64,000 bases of DNA from Streptomyces sp. NRRL WC-3605 (GCF_001509795.1 NZ_LLZN01000040.1:57460-121459), one strand, 5' to 3'. Shown: positions 1 through 8,542, numbered from the stretch's first letter. The notes: generated by a model from the sequence alone, not told the origin. Translations and numbers: made by a program.

Positions 1-160
1 TCTCGATGTAGAGCTTGAGATGGCGGACCTCACCTCCGGCCGGGGCGGTCCTGGCCGGTGCGGCCGCGCCCGCCACCTCGGGTACGGACGTCAGGGACAA
101 CGATGTCGCGACGGTCGCGCCGCCGAGCAGTACACGTCGGTTGAAGCTGCGTCTGTCCAT
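1..160 (-). CDS. Small (two-domain) laccase, 5' end only
   Basis: Only the first 53 codons lie in the window; the gene runs off the left edge. The product begins MDRRSFNRRVLLGG, a twin-arginine signal, then an Ala-rich stretch and the mature start GGEVRHLKLYIE. This matches my recollection of the N-terminus of the Streptomyces small laccase SLAC/EpoA (S. coelicolor SCO6712), an extracellular trimeric multicopper oxidase that oxidises phenolics with O2. The copper-ligand motifs are outside the window, so the call rests on the N-terminus and on the neighbourhood. It is divergent from the secreted PQQ/ThuA gene. Confidence 0.8.
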   Translation of the reverse strand, partial: MDRRSFNRRVLLGGATVATSLSLTSVPEVAGAAAPARTAPAGGEVRHLKLYIE

Positions 161-339
161 GCCGAACTCCCCACGGCGGTACGGAAATTTACGGGGGTGA
201 ACCGCAGCGACCGTACCGGCCGTCCTCATGTTTATCCACACTCAGGACAAAGTTCGTCCGAGTCCGGTCATAGGTATTGGCGAGTTGTTCAAAGGGGTCT
301 AACTTCCTAGTCGCTGTTGCTGTGACCGTGGAGGTGCCC
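161..339. promoter_or_regulatory. Divergent promoter region, laccase / ThuA-PQQ gene
   Basis: 179 bp of non-coding DNA between two divergent secreted-protein genes, noticeably more AT-rich than its surroundings. The plus-strand gene has a clear ribosome binding site (GGAGG near 330-334, five bases before ATG 340). A loose inverted pair, GGTACGG near 178 and CCGTACC near 215, flanks a T-rich stretch. I cannot assign a -10/-35 pair with confidence. Confidence 0.4.
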
Positions 340-2817
340 ATGCACTTACGAGGGTTGAGCACGAGAAGACGTACCTGGGTGGCCGGTGTGGCCGCGGGGG
401 TCGTCGCCGCCGGGCTGATGTCCGCACCGGCGGCGACCGCGCGCCCGGCGCCGGATCCACCCCTGACAACGATGTCCATCAAGTCACCGCCGGGTGGCGC
501 GAATGTGCGGGTGCTCATCTTCCACGGGTCCGCGGCGGCCGGCGAGGAGTCACCCCTGGTGAACGCCGGCATCGAGGCCATCGAGAAGATCGGCCTGTCG
601 GGTCCCGCGGAGCAGCGCTTCGCGGTCACGGCGACGAAGGACGCCTCGGTCTTCACCGACGAGACCAGGCTGGGCCGCTTCAACGCGATCGTCTTCCTCA
701 CCGGCGGCGGTGACGTCCTCGACCCCGAGCAGGAGGCGGGGCTGGAGGCGTACATGGAGGCGGGCGGCGGTTTCGTCGGCGTCCATGACGCGGCGCGCGC
801 CGAGCCGTACTCGGACTGGTTCACCGGCCTGATCGGGGCGCGTCCCGCGAGCGCGAGTCCGGCGAGCGCGCAGCGCGCGGTCGTCGAGGTGGGCGACCGG
901 CGGCACCCGGCCACCAAGGAGCTGCCGCTGCAGTGGAAGCGCCCGGACAAGTGGCTCAACTGGGCGAAGAACCCGTCCGGCGAGGTGCACACGGTCGCCC
1001 GGGTGCGCGAGTCGTCGTACCAGCCCGGCGCGGGCGCGAACGGCTGGGACCACCCGGTGAGCTGGTGCCGTGACTACGACGGCGGGCGTTCCTTCTACAC
1101 CGGGATGGGCGGCACGGTCTCCTCCTACGACGAGACGGACTTCCGCTCCCATCTGCGCGGCGCCCTGCTGTGGACGACGCGGCTGGTCCAGGCCGACTGC
1201 AAGGCCACCATCACCGGCAACTACAAGGCGGAGCGGCTCACCCGGCCCAACCAGCCGGGGCAGAACGACCAGATCGGCGAGCCCCACGGCCTGGTCACGG
1301 CCCCCGACGGCCGGGTCCTCTACATCGGGCGCGGCGGCGCCGACTCCTCGCAGCCCGTGGTCACCGACTGGAACGACCCGAACGTCGGCAAGGGCAAGGG
1401 CGAGATCCACGTCTACGACCCGAAGACCAGGCAGGTCACCCTGGCGGGGGCGCTCACCGTCTTCGGCAACAAGGGCGGCGGGGACGAGCTGACCAAGGTC
1501 GAGGAGGGTCTCCTCGGCATCGAGCTCGACCCGCGCTTCGAGGACAACGGCTGGGTGTACCTGCACTACACCCCGCACGCGCGGATCGACCGCGACAAGC
1601 GGATGGCCGAGCGGCGCGTCTCCCGCTTCACGCTCGACCCGGCGACGAACAAGCTGGACCTCGGCAGTGAGAAGGTGCTGCTGAAGTGGCCCGTGCAGAT
1701 CCACAGTTGCTGCCACGCGGGCGGCGGGATGGCCTGGGACTCCAAGGGCAACCTGTACATCGCGACCGGCGACAACAACTCCAGCGGGTTCAGCGGCGGT
1801 TACTCGGGCAACAACCCCGAGCCCAAGTACAAGGGCGTGTCGTTCGCCGACGCGCGCCGCACCGCCGGCAACACCAACAACCTCAACGGCAAGATCCTGC
1901 GCATCCACCCGGAGCCGGACGGCACCTACACCCTGCCGGAGGGGAACCTCTTCACCGGCGAGGAGAGTGCCGAGGGCGGCGGCAAGACCCGCGGCGAGAT
2001 CTATGTGATGGGCGTCCGCAATCCGGCGCGCATCTCCGTCGACAAGCAGACCGACGTGCTCTACGCGGGCTGGGTCGGCCCCGACGCCGGGGCGCCCTCG
2101 ACGACCTGGGGTCCGGCCAAGTACGACACCTTCGCCGTCATCACCAAGGCGAGCAACCGGGGCTGGCCGTACTGCATGGGCAACAAGCAGCCCTACCGGG
2201 ACCGCAATCTGCCCGACCCGAGCAAGCCGCTGGGCTGGTACGACTGCGACCACCCGAAGAACGAGTCGCCGAACAACGACGGCCTGGTCAACCTGCCGCC
2301 GGTGACCGGCAACAACATCTGGTACTCCCCGCAGGGCGGCGCCCCGGACTTCCCGCGCGACGCGAACGGCGTGCCCTCGTACAAGCAGGAGGAGGCCACC
2401 TACGCGCTGCCGTGGCTGAAGGGCGGCGGGCAGGCCGCGATGAACGGGCCGGTGTACCGCTACGACGCGGAGAACACCAGCGCGGCGAAGTGGCCGGCGT
2501 ACTGGGACGGCAAGTGGTTCGTCGGCGACTTCTACGACGCCGACCAGCCGCGCAACGCGGTGGTCACCGATCCGAGGACCCACGGCGACGGCGGTCTTCC
2601 GGTCCACTCGGAGTCGCTGAAGAAGATCGTGCCGATCGGCAACGACGGCATCAAGAACCTCATGGACTGGAAGTTCGGTCCGGACGGCGCGCTGTACGTG
2701 CTCGACTACGGCCGCGGCTTCTTCACCTCGGACGGCAAGTCGGCCCTGTGGCGGGTCACCTACACCGGCGGCGGGCCCACCCCGGCCGCGGCCCGACTGG
2801 CGAGGGGGACGCAGTGA
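340..2817 (+). CDS. Secreted ThuA-domain / PQQ-dependent sugar dehydrogenase (GSDH family)
   Basis: 825 aa. A Sec-type signal (STRRRTWVAG followed by a hydrophobic Ala/Val segment) comes first. A ThuA-like domain spans about residues 50-265 (VRVLIFHG, FLTGGGDVL, GGGFVGVHDAA, FYTGMGG). A glucose/sorbosone-dehydrogenase-like beta-propeller spans about 290-820 (GEPHGLVTAPDGRVLYIGRG, GLLGIELDPRF, HCCH-type cluster near HSCCHAGGGMAWD, YVMGVRNPARI, WKFGPDGALYVLDYG). The GSDH family oxidises sugars or aldoses with PQQ; ThuA proteins are linked to trehalose and keto-sugar metabolism. ATG 340 is preferred over upstream in-frame starts because of GGAGG and the signal peptide. Codon 3 is TTA, the rare bldA-read leucine codon. 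Its stop overlaps the next start (GTGA), so the two are translationally coupled. The substrate is unknown. Confidence 0.85.
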   Translation: MHLRGLSTRRRTWVAGVAAGVVAAGLMSAPAATARPAPDPPLTTMSIKSPPGGANVRVLIFHGSAAAGEESPLVNAGIEAIEKIGLSGPAEQRFAVTATKDASVFTDETRLGRFNAIVFLTGGGDVLDPEQEAGLEAYMEAGGGFVGVHDAARAEPYSDWFTGLIGARPASASPASAQRAVVEVGDRRHPATKELPLQWKRPDKWLNWAKNPSGEVHTVARVRESSYQPGAGANGWDHPVSWCRDYDGGRSFYTGMGGTVSSYDETDFRSHLRGALLWTTRLVQADCKATITGNYKAERLTRPNQPGQNDQIGEPHGLVTAPDGRVLYIGRGGADSSQPVVTDWNDPNVGKGKGEIHVYDPKTRQVTLAGALTVFGNKGGGDELTKVEEGLLGIELDPRFEDNGWVYLHYTPHARIDRDKRMAERRVSRFTLDPATNKLDLGSEKVLLKWPVQIHSCCHAGGGMAWDSKGNLYIATGDNNSSGFSGGYSGNNPEPKYKGVSFADARRTAGNTNNLNGKILRIHPEPDGTYTLPEGNLFTGEESAEGGGKTRGEIYVMGVRNPARISVDKQTDVLYAGWVGPDAGAPSTTWGPAKYDTFAVITKASNRGWPYCMGNKQPYRDRNLPDPSKPLGWYDCDHPKNESPNNDGLVNLPPVTGNNIWYSPQGGAPDFPRDANGVPSYKQEEATYALPWLKGGGQAAMNGPVYRYDAENTSAAKWPAYWDGKWFVGDFYDADQPRNAVVTDPRTHGDGGLPVHSESLKKIVPIGNDGIKNLMDWKFGPDGALYVLDYGRGFFTSDGKSALWRVTYTGGGPTPAAARLARGTQ

Positions 2818-5012
2818 CGCGAAGAGCATGGGCGGCCCTGCTGGCCGCGCTGCTGGTGGTGCTCGGGCTCCAGGCCCTGCCCGCGACGGGACAGCCGCGG
2901 ACGGAGGCGGAGGCGGCCGCCGCCCAGGTCCTCACCTGGACCGCGGGCGACGACATCACCAAGTACGCCTCGGCGCCGACGACGGCCGTGGCGGGCCCGG
3001 CGACGATCGTGTTCGAGAACAGCGCGGCGACGGGCAACAGCACCGGGATGCCGCACACGCTGACCTTCGACACCTCGGACGTCGAGTTCAACGACGACGT
3101 GCAGCTCAACATCCTGGCGAACCCGAACGACGACCAGGGCGGCCGGCACACGGCGGAGGTCACGCTCACCCCCGGCCGGTACCGCTACCACTGCACGATC
3201 CCCGGCCACGGGCAGATGCAGGGCATCCTGATCGTCACCGAGGGCACCGGCGAGGACACGACCGCGCCGGAGGCGTCCGCCCACGTCAGCGGAACGCAGA
3301 ACGCCCAGGGGCAGTACGTGGGTTCGGCGAGCGTGGCGGTCCACGCCACCGACGAGGAGGGCGGCTCCGGCGTCGACCGCGTCGAGTACGCGCTCGGCGA
3401 CGGCGCCTGGCAGCCGTACACGGCGCCGGTCGTCGTCGACCAGGTCGGCGACCACACGGTCCGATACCGGGCGCTCGACAAGGCGGGCAACGTCTCGGCG
3501 GAGAAGAGGGTCACGTTCACGGTGGTGGCGCCGCAGTCCGACGACACGACCCCGCCCGAGACGTCGGCCACGGTCAGCGGCGAGAAGGACGCCGACGGCG
3601 CGTACATCGGCATGGCGACCGTCACGGTCTCCGCGTCCGACACCGGCAGCGGTGTCAACGGCGTCGAGTACGCGCTCGGCGACGGCGCCTGGCAGCCGTA
3701 CACCGCGCCGGTGATGGTGCACGAGCCGGGCAGCCACACCGTGCGCTACCGGGCCACCGACAAGGCGGGCAACGTGGCGCCCGCCAAGGACGTGCGGTTC
3801 ACGGTCGTGCCGGCCCCCGAGGACGACACGACGGCACCGGTGACGGGCGTGACGGTCGAGGGCACGAAGAACTCGTCCGGCGCGTACGTCGGCAGCGCCG
3901 AGGTGACGGTCACGGCGGCCGACGAGCACCACGGCTCGGGCGTCGACCGGATCGAGTACTCCATCGACGGCGGGCCGTACCTGGCGTACTCCGCGCCGGT
4001 CGTCGTGGACCGGGCGGGCACCCACACGCTGGCCTACCGGGCGACCGACAAGGCGGGCAACACCTCCGCCGCCCGCACGGTCACCTTCACGGTGGTCTCC
4101 AGTCAGGTCCCGGCGCCCAACTGCCCGGAGTTCGACGAACGGCTGACGGTGATCGTGGGCACGGTCGACTCGGGTGTGCCGAACCGGCTCACCGACAGCC
4201 GGTGCCGGATCAACGAGCTGATCGAGGACGAGAAGGAGTGGACGTCCCACGCGCTGTTCGTCAAGCACGTGACGTCCGTCCTGGACAAGCTCCTGAAGGA
4301 GGGGGTCGTCGACCAGCGCGAGTACAAGGCGATCCGCAAGGCGGCCCGGCAGTCCGGGATCGGTGAGCCGGGCCAGACCGAGGGGTACCGCACGATCCTC
4401 GACGGCAGCCCGGAGTCGTTCGCCAAGTGGCAGCAGGTGGGCGGTGGTTCGTTCGCGCCGAACGGCGACGGGTCGATCACCAGCGGCACCAGCCGGTCCG
4501 GCCTGGGCATGCTGTGGTTCCCGGAGCGCAAGTACGGCGACTTCTCGCTGAAGCTCCAGTGGCGTGACGACGCGCCGGGCACGGGCAACGCCAACTCCGG
4601 TGTGTTCGTGCGCTTCCCGTGGGTCCACGACCACCCCGAGGAGCCACGGCCGGAGTGGGCCGCCATCAAGTTCGGTCACGAGATCCAGGTGTTCGACTCG
4701 CCCACCGGCGACATGTACAAGACCGGGTCGGTCTACGGCTTCGACCGGGTGGGGCTCGCCGGTGCCGGCGTCACCCAGAAGGGCACGTGGAACGACTACG
4801 AGATCCGGGTGGTCGACCAGCACTACTCGGTCTACCGCAACGGCGTGCTGATCAACGAGTTCGACAACACCGGAGGCCAGGTCTTCGAACCGCCGCGCTC
4901 GGACGACCCGGGCACGGACGGGCGGCGGTTCGCCTCCGGCTACATCGGGCTCCAGGTGCACAGCACGACGGACGTGGTCTCGTACCGCGACGTCCGGATC
5001 AAGGAGCTGTAG
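2814..5012 (+). CDS. Secreted cupredoxin / triple Ig-like / 3-keto-disaccharide hydrolase-domain protein
   Basis: 732 aa from GTG 2814, overlapping the upstream stop. A signal peptide occupies about residues 1-38. A type-1 copper cupredoxin domain follows (about 40-145) with all four ligands visible: H81, C127, H132 and M135 in the YHCTIPGHGQM region. Three Ig-like repeats follow (about 150-430), each ending in Y-R-(A)-D-K-A-G-N and FTVV. A two-Cys helical linker (NCPEF...CRINELI) leads to a C-terminal 3-keto-disaccharide hydrolase (DUF1080) jelly-roll, about 530-732 (GMLWFPERKYGDFSLKLQWR, NSGVFVRFP, WNDYEIRV, GYIGLQVH). The fold suggests a redox or electron-accepting domain tethered to a glycan-acting domain. 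It converges with the next gene, overlapping by 14 bp. The exact reaction is inferred, not known. Confidence 0.83.
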   Translation: MTRRAWAALLAALLVVLGLQALPATGQPRTEAEAAAAQVLTWTAGDDITKYASAPTTAVAGPATIVFENSAATGNSTGMPHTLTFDTSDVEFNDDVQLNILANPNDDQGGRHTAEVTLTPGRYRYHCTIPGHGQMQGILIVTEGTGEDTTAPEASAHVSGTQNAQGQYVGSASVAVHATDEEGGSGVDRVEYALGDGAWQPYTAPVVVDQVGDHTVRYRALDKAGNVSAEKRVTFTVVAPQSDDTTPPETSATVSGEKDADGAYIGMATVTVSASDTGSGVNGVEYALGDGAWQPYTAPVMVHEPGSHTVRYRATDKAGNVAPAKDVRFTVVPAPEDDTTAPVTGVTVEGTKNSSGAYVGSAEVTVTAADEHHGSGVDRIEYSIDGGPYLAYSAPVVVDRAGTHTLAYRATDKAGNTSAARTVTFTVVSSQVPAPNCPEFDERLTVIVGTVDSGVPNRLTDSRCRINELIEDEKEWTSHALFVKHVTSVLDKLLKEGVVDQREYKAIRKAARQSGIGEPGQTEGYRTILDGSPESFAKWQQVGGGSFAPNGDGSITSGTSRSGLGMLWFPERKYGDFSLKLQWRDDAPGTGNANSGVFVRFPWVHDHPEEPRPEWAAIKFGHEIQVFDSPTGDMYKTGSVYGFDRVGLAGAGVTQKGTWNDYEIRVVDQHYSVYRNGVLINEFDNTGGQVFEPPRSDDPGTDGRRFASGYIGLQVHSTTDVVSYRDVRIKEL
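3381..3430 (+). repeat. 50-bp direct repeat, copy 1 (second copy 3663-3712)
   Basis: Two 50-bp segments inside the Ig-repeat region differ at one base and are 282 bp apart. Both encode VEYALGDGAWQPYTAPV. The near-identity exceeds that of the rest of the repeats, pointing to recent duplication or gene conversion between the first and second Ig-like domains; the third repeat has diverged. Confidence 0.9.
3663..3712 (+). repeat. 50-bp direct repeat, copy 2
   Basis: Partner of 3381-3430 (49/50 identical by eye), in the second Ig-like domain of the cupredoxin protein. Confidence 0.9.
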
Positions 5013-6048
5013 GCTCCGGCGGCGTCTCCTCGTGAGACGCCGCCTTCCTGGCCCGGCTCGGCTGTACCCGCTTGGGTTCCCCCGGCATCTTCGGATACTC
5101 GGGCGGGTACGGCAGATCGCCGAGCCCGTGGTCGCGCTCGTCCTTGTTCGCGAGGTCCAGCAGCGCGTCCAGGGAGAAACGGTGGTCGTCCATGCCGGCG
5201 TGCACGTCGCCGAGTTCGGCGAAGCGGGCCGGCATGGTGGCGATGTCGAAGTCCCGCGGGTGGGCGGTGCCCACCTCCTCCCAGCGCAGCGGCGCCGAGA
5301 CGGGGGCGTGCGGCCGGGCCCGCACGGAGTAGGCGGAGGCGATGGTGCGGTCCCGGGCGGTCTGGTTGTAGTCGATGAAGATGCGCTCGCCCCGCTCCTC
5401 CTTCCACCACTTGATCGTGACCTGCTCCGGCATCCGGCGTTCCATCTCCCGTCCGACGGCGATGGCGGCCCGGCGGACCTGGGTGAAGGTCCAGCGCGGC
5501 TCGATCGGCACGAAGACGTGCAGCCCACGCCCGCCGGACGTCTTGGGCCAGCCGCGCAGGCCCCCGAACTCGTCCAGCACGGCCCGCAGTTCGTGGGCGG
5601 CGCGCACCGCGTCGTCGTAGTCGGTGCCGGGCTGCGGGTCGAGGTCGATGCGCAGTTCGTCGGGGTGGTCGACGTCGTCGCGGCGGACCGGCCAGGGGTG
5701 GAAGGTGAGCGTGCCGTACTGGGCGGCCCAGACGACGGCCGCCTCCTCGGTGGGGCACATCTCGTCGGCACTGCGGCCGCTGGGGAACGTGATGTGGGCG
5801 GTGGGGATCCAGTCGGGCATGTTCTTGGGGGCCCGCTTCTGGTAGAACCACTCGCCGGTCACGCCCTCGGGGTAGCGCTCCAGCGTGGTGGGCCGGTCGC
5901 GCAGGGCGCGCAGGATGCCGGGGCCGACGGCGGCGTAGTACTGGGCGAGGTCCAGCTTGGTGAAGCCGCGCTCCGGGAAGAAGACCTTGCCCGGGCTGGA
6001 CAGCCGTACGGTCCGCCCGCCCGCCTGAAGTTCCACCGCGTCGCCCAT
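4999..6048 (-). CDS. NHEJ DNA polymerase/primase (LigD polymerase-domain protein)
   Basis: 349 aa. A stand-alone member of the LigD PolDom (AEP primase-polymerase) family, which fills gaps and adds ribonucleotides at double-strand breaks. Visible motifs: LSSPGKVFFPERGFTK, FYQKRAP, the metal-binding DLDPQPG (D135, D137), TSGGRGLHVFVPI and the C-terminal YNQTARDRTIASAYSVR. ATG 6048 is chosen because the conserved region begins directly after it; a longer start at 6084 only adds low-complexity residues. It is divergent from an ATP-dependent DNA ligase 74 bp away, the usual two-gene NHEJ arrangement in Streptomyces (SCO6709/SCO6707-like). No Ku gene is in the window. Confidence 0.93.
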   Translation of the reverse strand: MGDAVELQAGGRTVRLSSPGKVFFPERGFTKLDLAQYYAAVGPGILRALRDRPTTLERYPEGVTGEWFYQKRAPKNMPDWIPTAHITFPSGRSADEMCPTEEAAVVWAAQYGTLTFHPWPVRRDDVDHPDELRIDLDPQPGTDYDDAVRAAHELRAVLDEFGGLRGWPKTSGGRGLHVFVPIEPRWTFTQVRRAAIAVGREMERRMPEQVTIKWWKEERGERIFIDYNQTARDRTIASAYSVRARPHAPVSAPLRWEEVGTAHPRDFDIATMPARFAELGDVHAGMDDHRFSLDALLDLANKDERDHGLGDLPYPPEYPKMPGEPKRVQPSRARKAASHEETPPEPTAP

Positions 6049-6122
6049 GGCCGCCACGGTAGGCGTCGCACGGACGCCTCGCACATCGGGCGGGTCCGGG
6101 CGGCGGCCCGCAGAATCGGACC

Positions 6123-7193
6123 ATGGACCTGCCGGTGATGCCGCCCGTGAAGCCGATGCTCGCCAAGTCGGTGGCGAAGATCCCGCCGGGCATGCAGTAC
6201 GAGGCGAAGTGGGACGGCTTCCGGGCGATCGTGTTCCGCGACGGGGACGAGGTCGAGCTGGCCAGCCGCACCACCAAGTCGCTGACCAGGTACTTTCCCG
6301 AACTGGTGGAGGCGCTGAAGGAGCGTCTGCCGGAGCGGTGCGTGCTGGACGGCGAGATCGTGATCGCCCGGGAGGGGCGGCTGGACTTCGACGCCCTCAC
6401 CGAGCGCATCCACCCGGCGGACTCGCGGGTGCGCACGCTGGCGGAGCGGACCCCGGCGTCGTTCGTCGCGTTCGACCTGCTGGCGCTGGCGGACGAGTCG
6501 CTCATGCGGGCGCCGCTGACGGACCGCCGGGAACTGCTGACGTCCGCGCTGTCCGGGGTGACGGCACCGGTGCACGTGGCGCCGGCGACGACCGACGTCG
6601 AGACGGCCCAGGGGTGGTTCGAGCAGTACGAGGGAGCCGGACTGGACGGCGTGGTCGCGAAGCCGCTCGCGTTGCGCTACCTCCCGGACGAACGGGCGAT
6701 GTTCAAGATCAAGCACGAGCGGACCGCGGACGTCGTCGTCGCGGGCTACCGGCTGCACAAGAGCGGCCCGGTCGTCGGATCGCTGCTGCTCGGCCTGTAC
6801 GACGACCGGGGCACGCTCCAGCACGTCGGGGTGTCGGCGGCGTTCTCGATGAAGCGGCGGGCCGAGCTGATCGACGAGCTGGAGCCGCTGCGCATGGACG
6901 ACGTGTCCGGGCACCCGTGGGCCGCCTGGGCCGAGGAGGCGGCCCACGAGTCGGCCCGGCTGCCGGGGGCGCCGAGCCGCTGGTCGGGCAAGAAGGACCT
7001 GTCCTGGGTGCCGCTGCGGCCGGAGCGGGTGGTCGAGGTGGCGTACGACCACATGGAGAACGGCGCCCGGTTCCGGCACACGGCCCGCTTCCGCCGCTGG
7101 CGCCCGGACCGCACCCCCGAGAGCTGCACGTACGCGCAACTGGAGGAGCCGGTGCGCTACGACCTCGCGGAGATCTTCGCGCCCCCGGAGTGA
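6123..7193 (+). CDS. ATP-dependent DNA ligase (NHEJ-type)
   Basis: 356 aa. The nucleotidyltransferase motif EAKWDGFRAI places the adenylated lysine at K29. Further motifs are SRTTKSLTRYFPE (III-like), LDGEIVI, FVAFDLLAL, GLDGVVAKPL and FKIKHERTADVVVAGYR (V/VI). The C-terminal OB-fold region ends near VRYDLAEIF. The size fits a compact bacterial LigC/LigD-ligase-type enzyme without nuclease or polymerase domains; the polymerase is encoded divergently next door. It probably seals broken ends in Ku-dependent repair, during which ligase and polymerase act together. Confidence 0.92.
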   Translation: MDLPVMPPVKPMLAKSVAKIPPGMQYEAKWDGFRAIVFRDGDEVELASRTTKSLTRYFPELVEALKERLPERCVLDGEIVIAREGRLDFDALTERIHPADSRVRTLAERTPASFVAFDLLALADESLMRAPLTDRRELLTSALSGVTAPVHVAPATTDVETAQGWFEQYEGAGLDGVVAKPLALRYLPDERAMFKIKHERTADVVVAGYRLHKSGPVVGSLLLGLYDDRGTLQHVGVSAAFSMKRRAELIDELEPLRMDDVSGHPWAAWAEEAAHESARLPGAPSRWSGKKDLSWVPLRPERVVEVAYDHMENGARFRHTARFRRWRPDRTPESCTYAQLEEPVRYDLAEIFAPPE

Positions 7194-7224
7194 CCGGGCG
7201 CCCGGTCGGTCCTCGTACGGCCGG

Positions 7225-8415
7225 TCAGGGCTTCATCAGCACCTTGATCGCGCCCTCCTGCTTGCGCTGGAACATCTCGTAGGCGTGCGGGGCGTCGCTG
7301 AGCGGCACCCGGTGGGTGGCGAACTCGTCGACGCCGAGCGGGTCCTCGTCCGTGAGGTACGGCAGGATCTCGTCGGCCCAGCGGCGCACGTTGGCCTGGC
7401 CCATCCGCAGCTGGATCTGCTTGTCGAACAGGGTGAGCAGCGGGATCGGGTCGGCCATGCCGCCGTAGACGCCGGACAGCGAGATCGTGCCGCCGCGCCG
7501 GACCAGGTCGATCGCGGTGTACAGGGCGGCCAGCCGGTCGACGCTGAAGCGCTCGGCGAACGGGCCGCTGATCTTGCGGGGCATGATCGCGGCGGCCGAC
7601 TGCGCCAGCTTGGCGGCGGCGCTGCCGTGGGCCTCGGTGCCGACCGCGTCGATCACGGCGTCCGGTCCCCGGCCGTCGGTGGCGTCGCGGATGGCGGCGA
7701 CGAGTTCCTTCTCGTCGTCGAAGCTGCGCAGGTCGTACGTCTCGACACCCCGGTCGCGGACCCTCTTCAGCCGCTCGGGCACCAGGTCGACGCCGAACAC
7801 CTGGCCGGCGCCCTGGAGCTGGGCGACCCGGCAGGCCATGTCGCCGATGGGGCCGAGGCCGAGGACCGCCACGCTGCCGCCCTTGGGAACGTCCGCGTAC
7901 TTGACCGCCTGCCAAGCCGTCGGCAGGACGTCGGAGAGGTAGACGAACCGGTCGTCTGCCGGCCCCTCCGGGATCTTGATGGGCCCGAACTGGGCCTGCG
8001 GGACGCGCAGGTACTCGGCCTGGGCGCCCGGCACCGCGCCGTACAGCCTCGTGTAGCCGAACAGGGGCGCCCCCATGCCCTCGCTGGTGACCTGGGTGGT
8101 CTCGCACTGGGTCGGCAGGCCGGTCAGGCACATCCAGCAGTCGCCGCAGGCGATCTGGAACGGCACCACGACCCGGTCGCCCGCCTGGAGGTCCGGTACT
8201 CCGGCGCCGACCTCCTCGACGATGCCCATCGGTTCGTGACCGAGGATGTCGCCGGGTGTCATGAACGGCGTCAGCACCTCGTACAGGTGCAGGTCGGAGC
8301 CGCACAGTCCGGACGACGTGATGCGGATGATCGCGTCGGTGGGTTCCTCGATCCTGGGATCGGGCACGTTCTCCACGCGCACGTCCCGCTTTCCCTGCCA
8401 GGTCACTGCCCTCAT
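7225..8415 (-). CDS. Zinc-dependent alcohol dehydrogenase family protein
   Basis: 396 aa medium-chain dehydrogenase/reductase. The catalytic zinc site appears in GLCGSDLHLYE and GHEPMG. The structural zinc cysteines are in CGDCWMCLTGLPTQC (C-x2-C-x2-C-x7-C). A Rossmann glycine motif AVLGLGPIGDMA binds NAD(P). The long form with a GVYGGMADPIPLLTLFDKQI segment resembles glutathione-independent formaldehyde/threonine-dehydrogenase-like members. ATG 8415 is chosen because upstream residues are low-complexity and conservation starts at MRAVTWQGKRDV. Its promoter region holds three phased palindromes. The substrate cannot be read from sequence. Confidence 0.88.
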   Translation of the reverse strand: MRAVTWQGKRDVRVENVPDPRIEEPTDAIIRITSSGLCGSDLHLYEVLTPFMTPGDILGHEPMGIVEEVGAGVPDLQAGDRVVVPFQIACGDCWMCLTGLPTQCETTQVTSEGMGAPLFGYTRLYGAVPGAQAEYLRVPQAQFGPIKIPEGPADDRFVYLSDVLPTAWQAVKYADVPKGGSVAVLGLGPIGDMACRVAQLQGAGQVFGVDLVPERLKRVRDRGVETYDLRSFDDEKELVAAIRDATDGRGPDAVIDAVGTEAHGSAAAKLAQSAAAIMPRKISGPFAERFSVDRLAALYTAIDLVRRGGTISLSGVYGGMADPIPLLTLFDKQIQLRMGQANVRRWADEILPYLTDEDPLGVDEFATHRVPLSDAPHAYEMFQRKQEGAIKVLMKP

Positions 8416-8501
8416 CGCCCCGCGCTCCCTCCGTCGCCTGTGCGCGTTCGTGCGTGGCGCCGGGTACCCCGGGCTCCTTCGCCGAACCGGGCGGCGGCCG
8501 C

Positions 8502-8542
8502 CGATCGACTTCGGGTCCGATCGGAAATGCACCCGATCGGGT
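8502..8542. promoter_or_regulatory. Three phased CGATCG palindromes (candidate operator array)
   Basis: Three CGATCG cores centred at 8504.5, 8520.5 and 8536.5, exactly 16 bp apart. The second is a perfect 10-bp palindrome (TCCGATCGGA, 8516-8525) and the third a perfect 12-bp one (ACCCGATCGGGT, 8531-8542). They lie in the 187-bp divergent region between the alcohol dehydrogenase and the DUF3048 lipoprotein genes. Regular phasing suggests cooperative repressor binding, but no regulator is adjacent. Confidence 0.55.

Noticed and set aside
550..2829. Long open frames opposite the PQQ gene and elsewhere (for example minus 2760-5771, 13037-14530, 61548-63911)
   Set aside because: They are antisense shadows produced by GC-biased codons: Arg/Pro/Val-rich, without domains or ribosome binding sites, and fully overlapped by genes with clear motifs.
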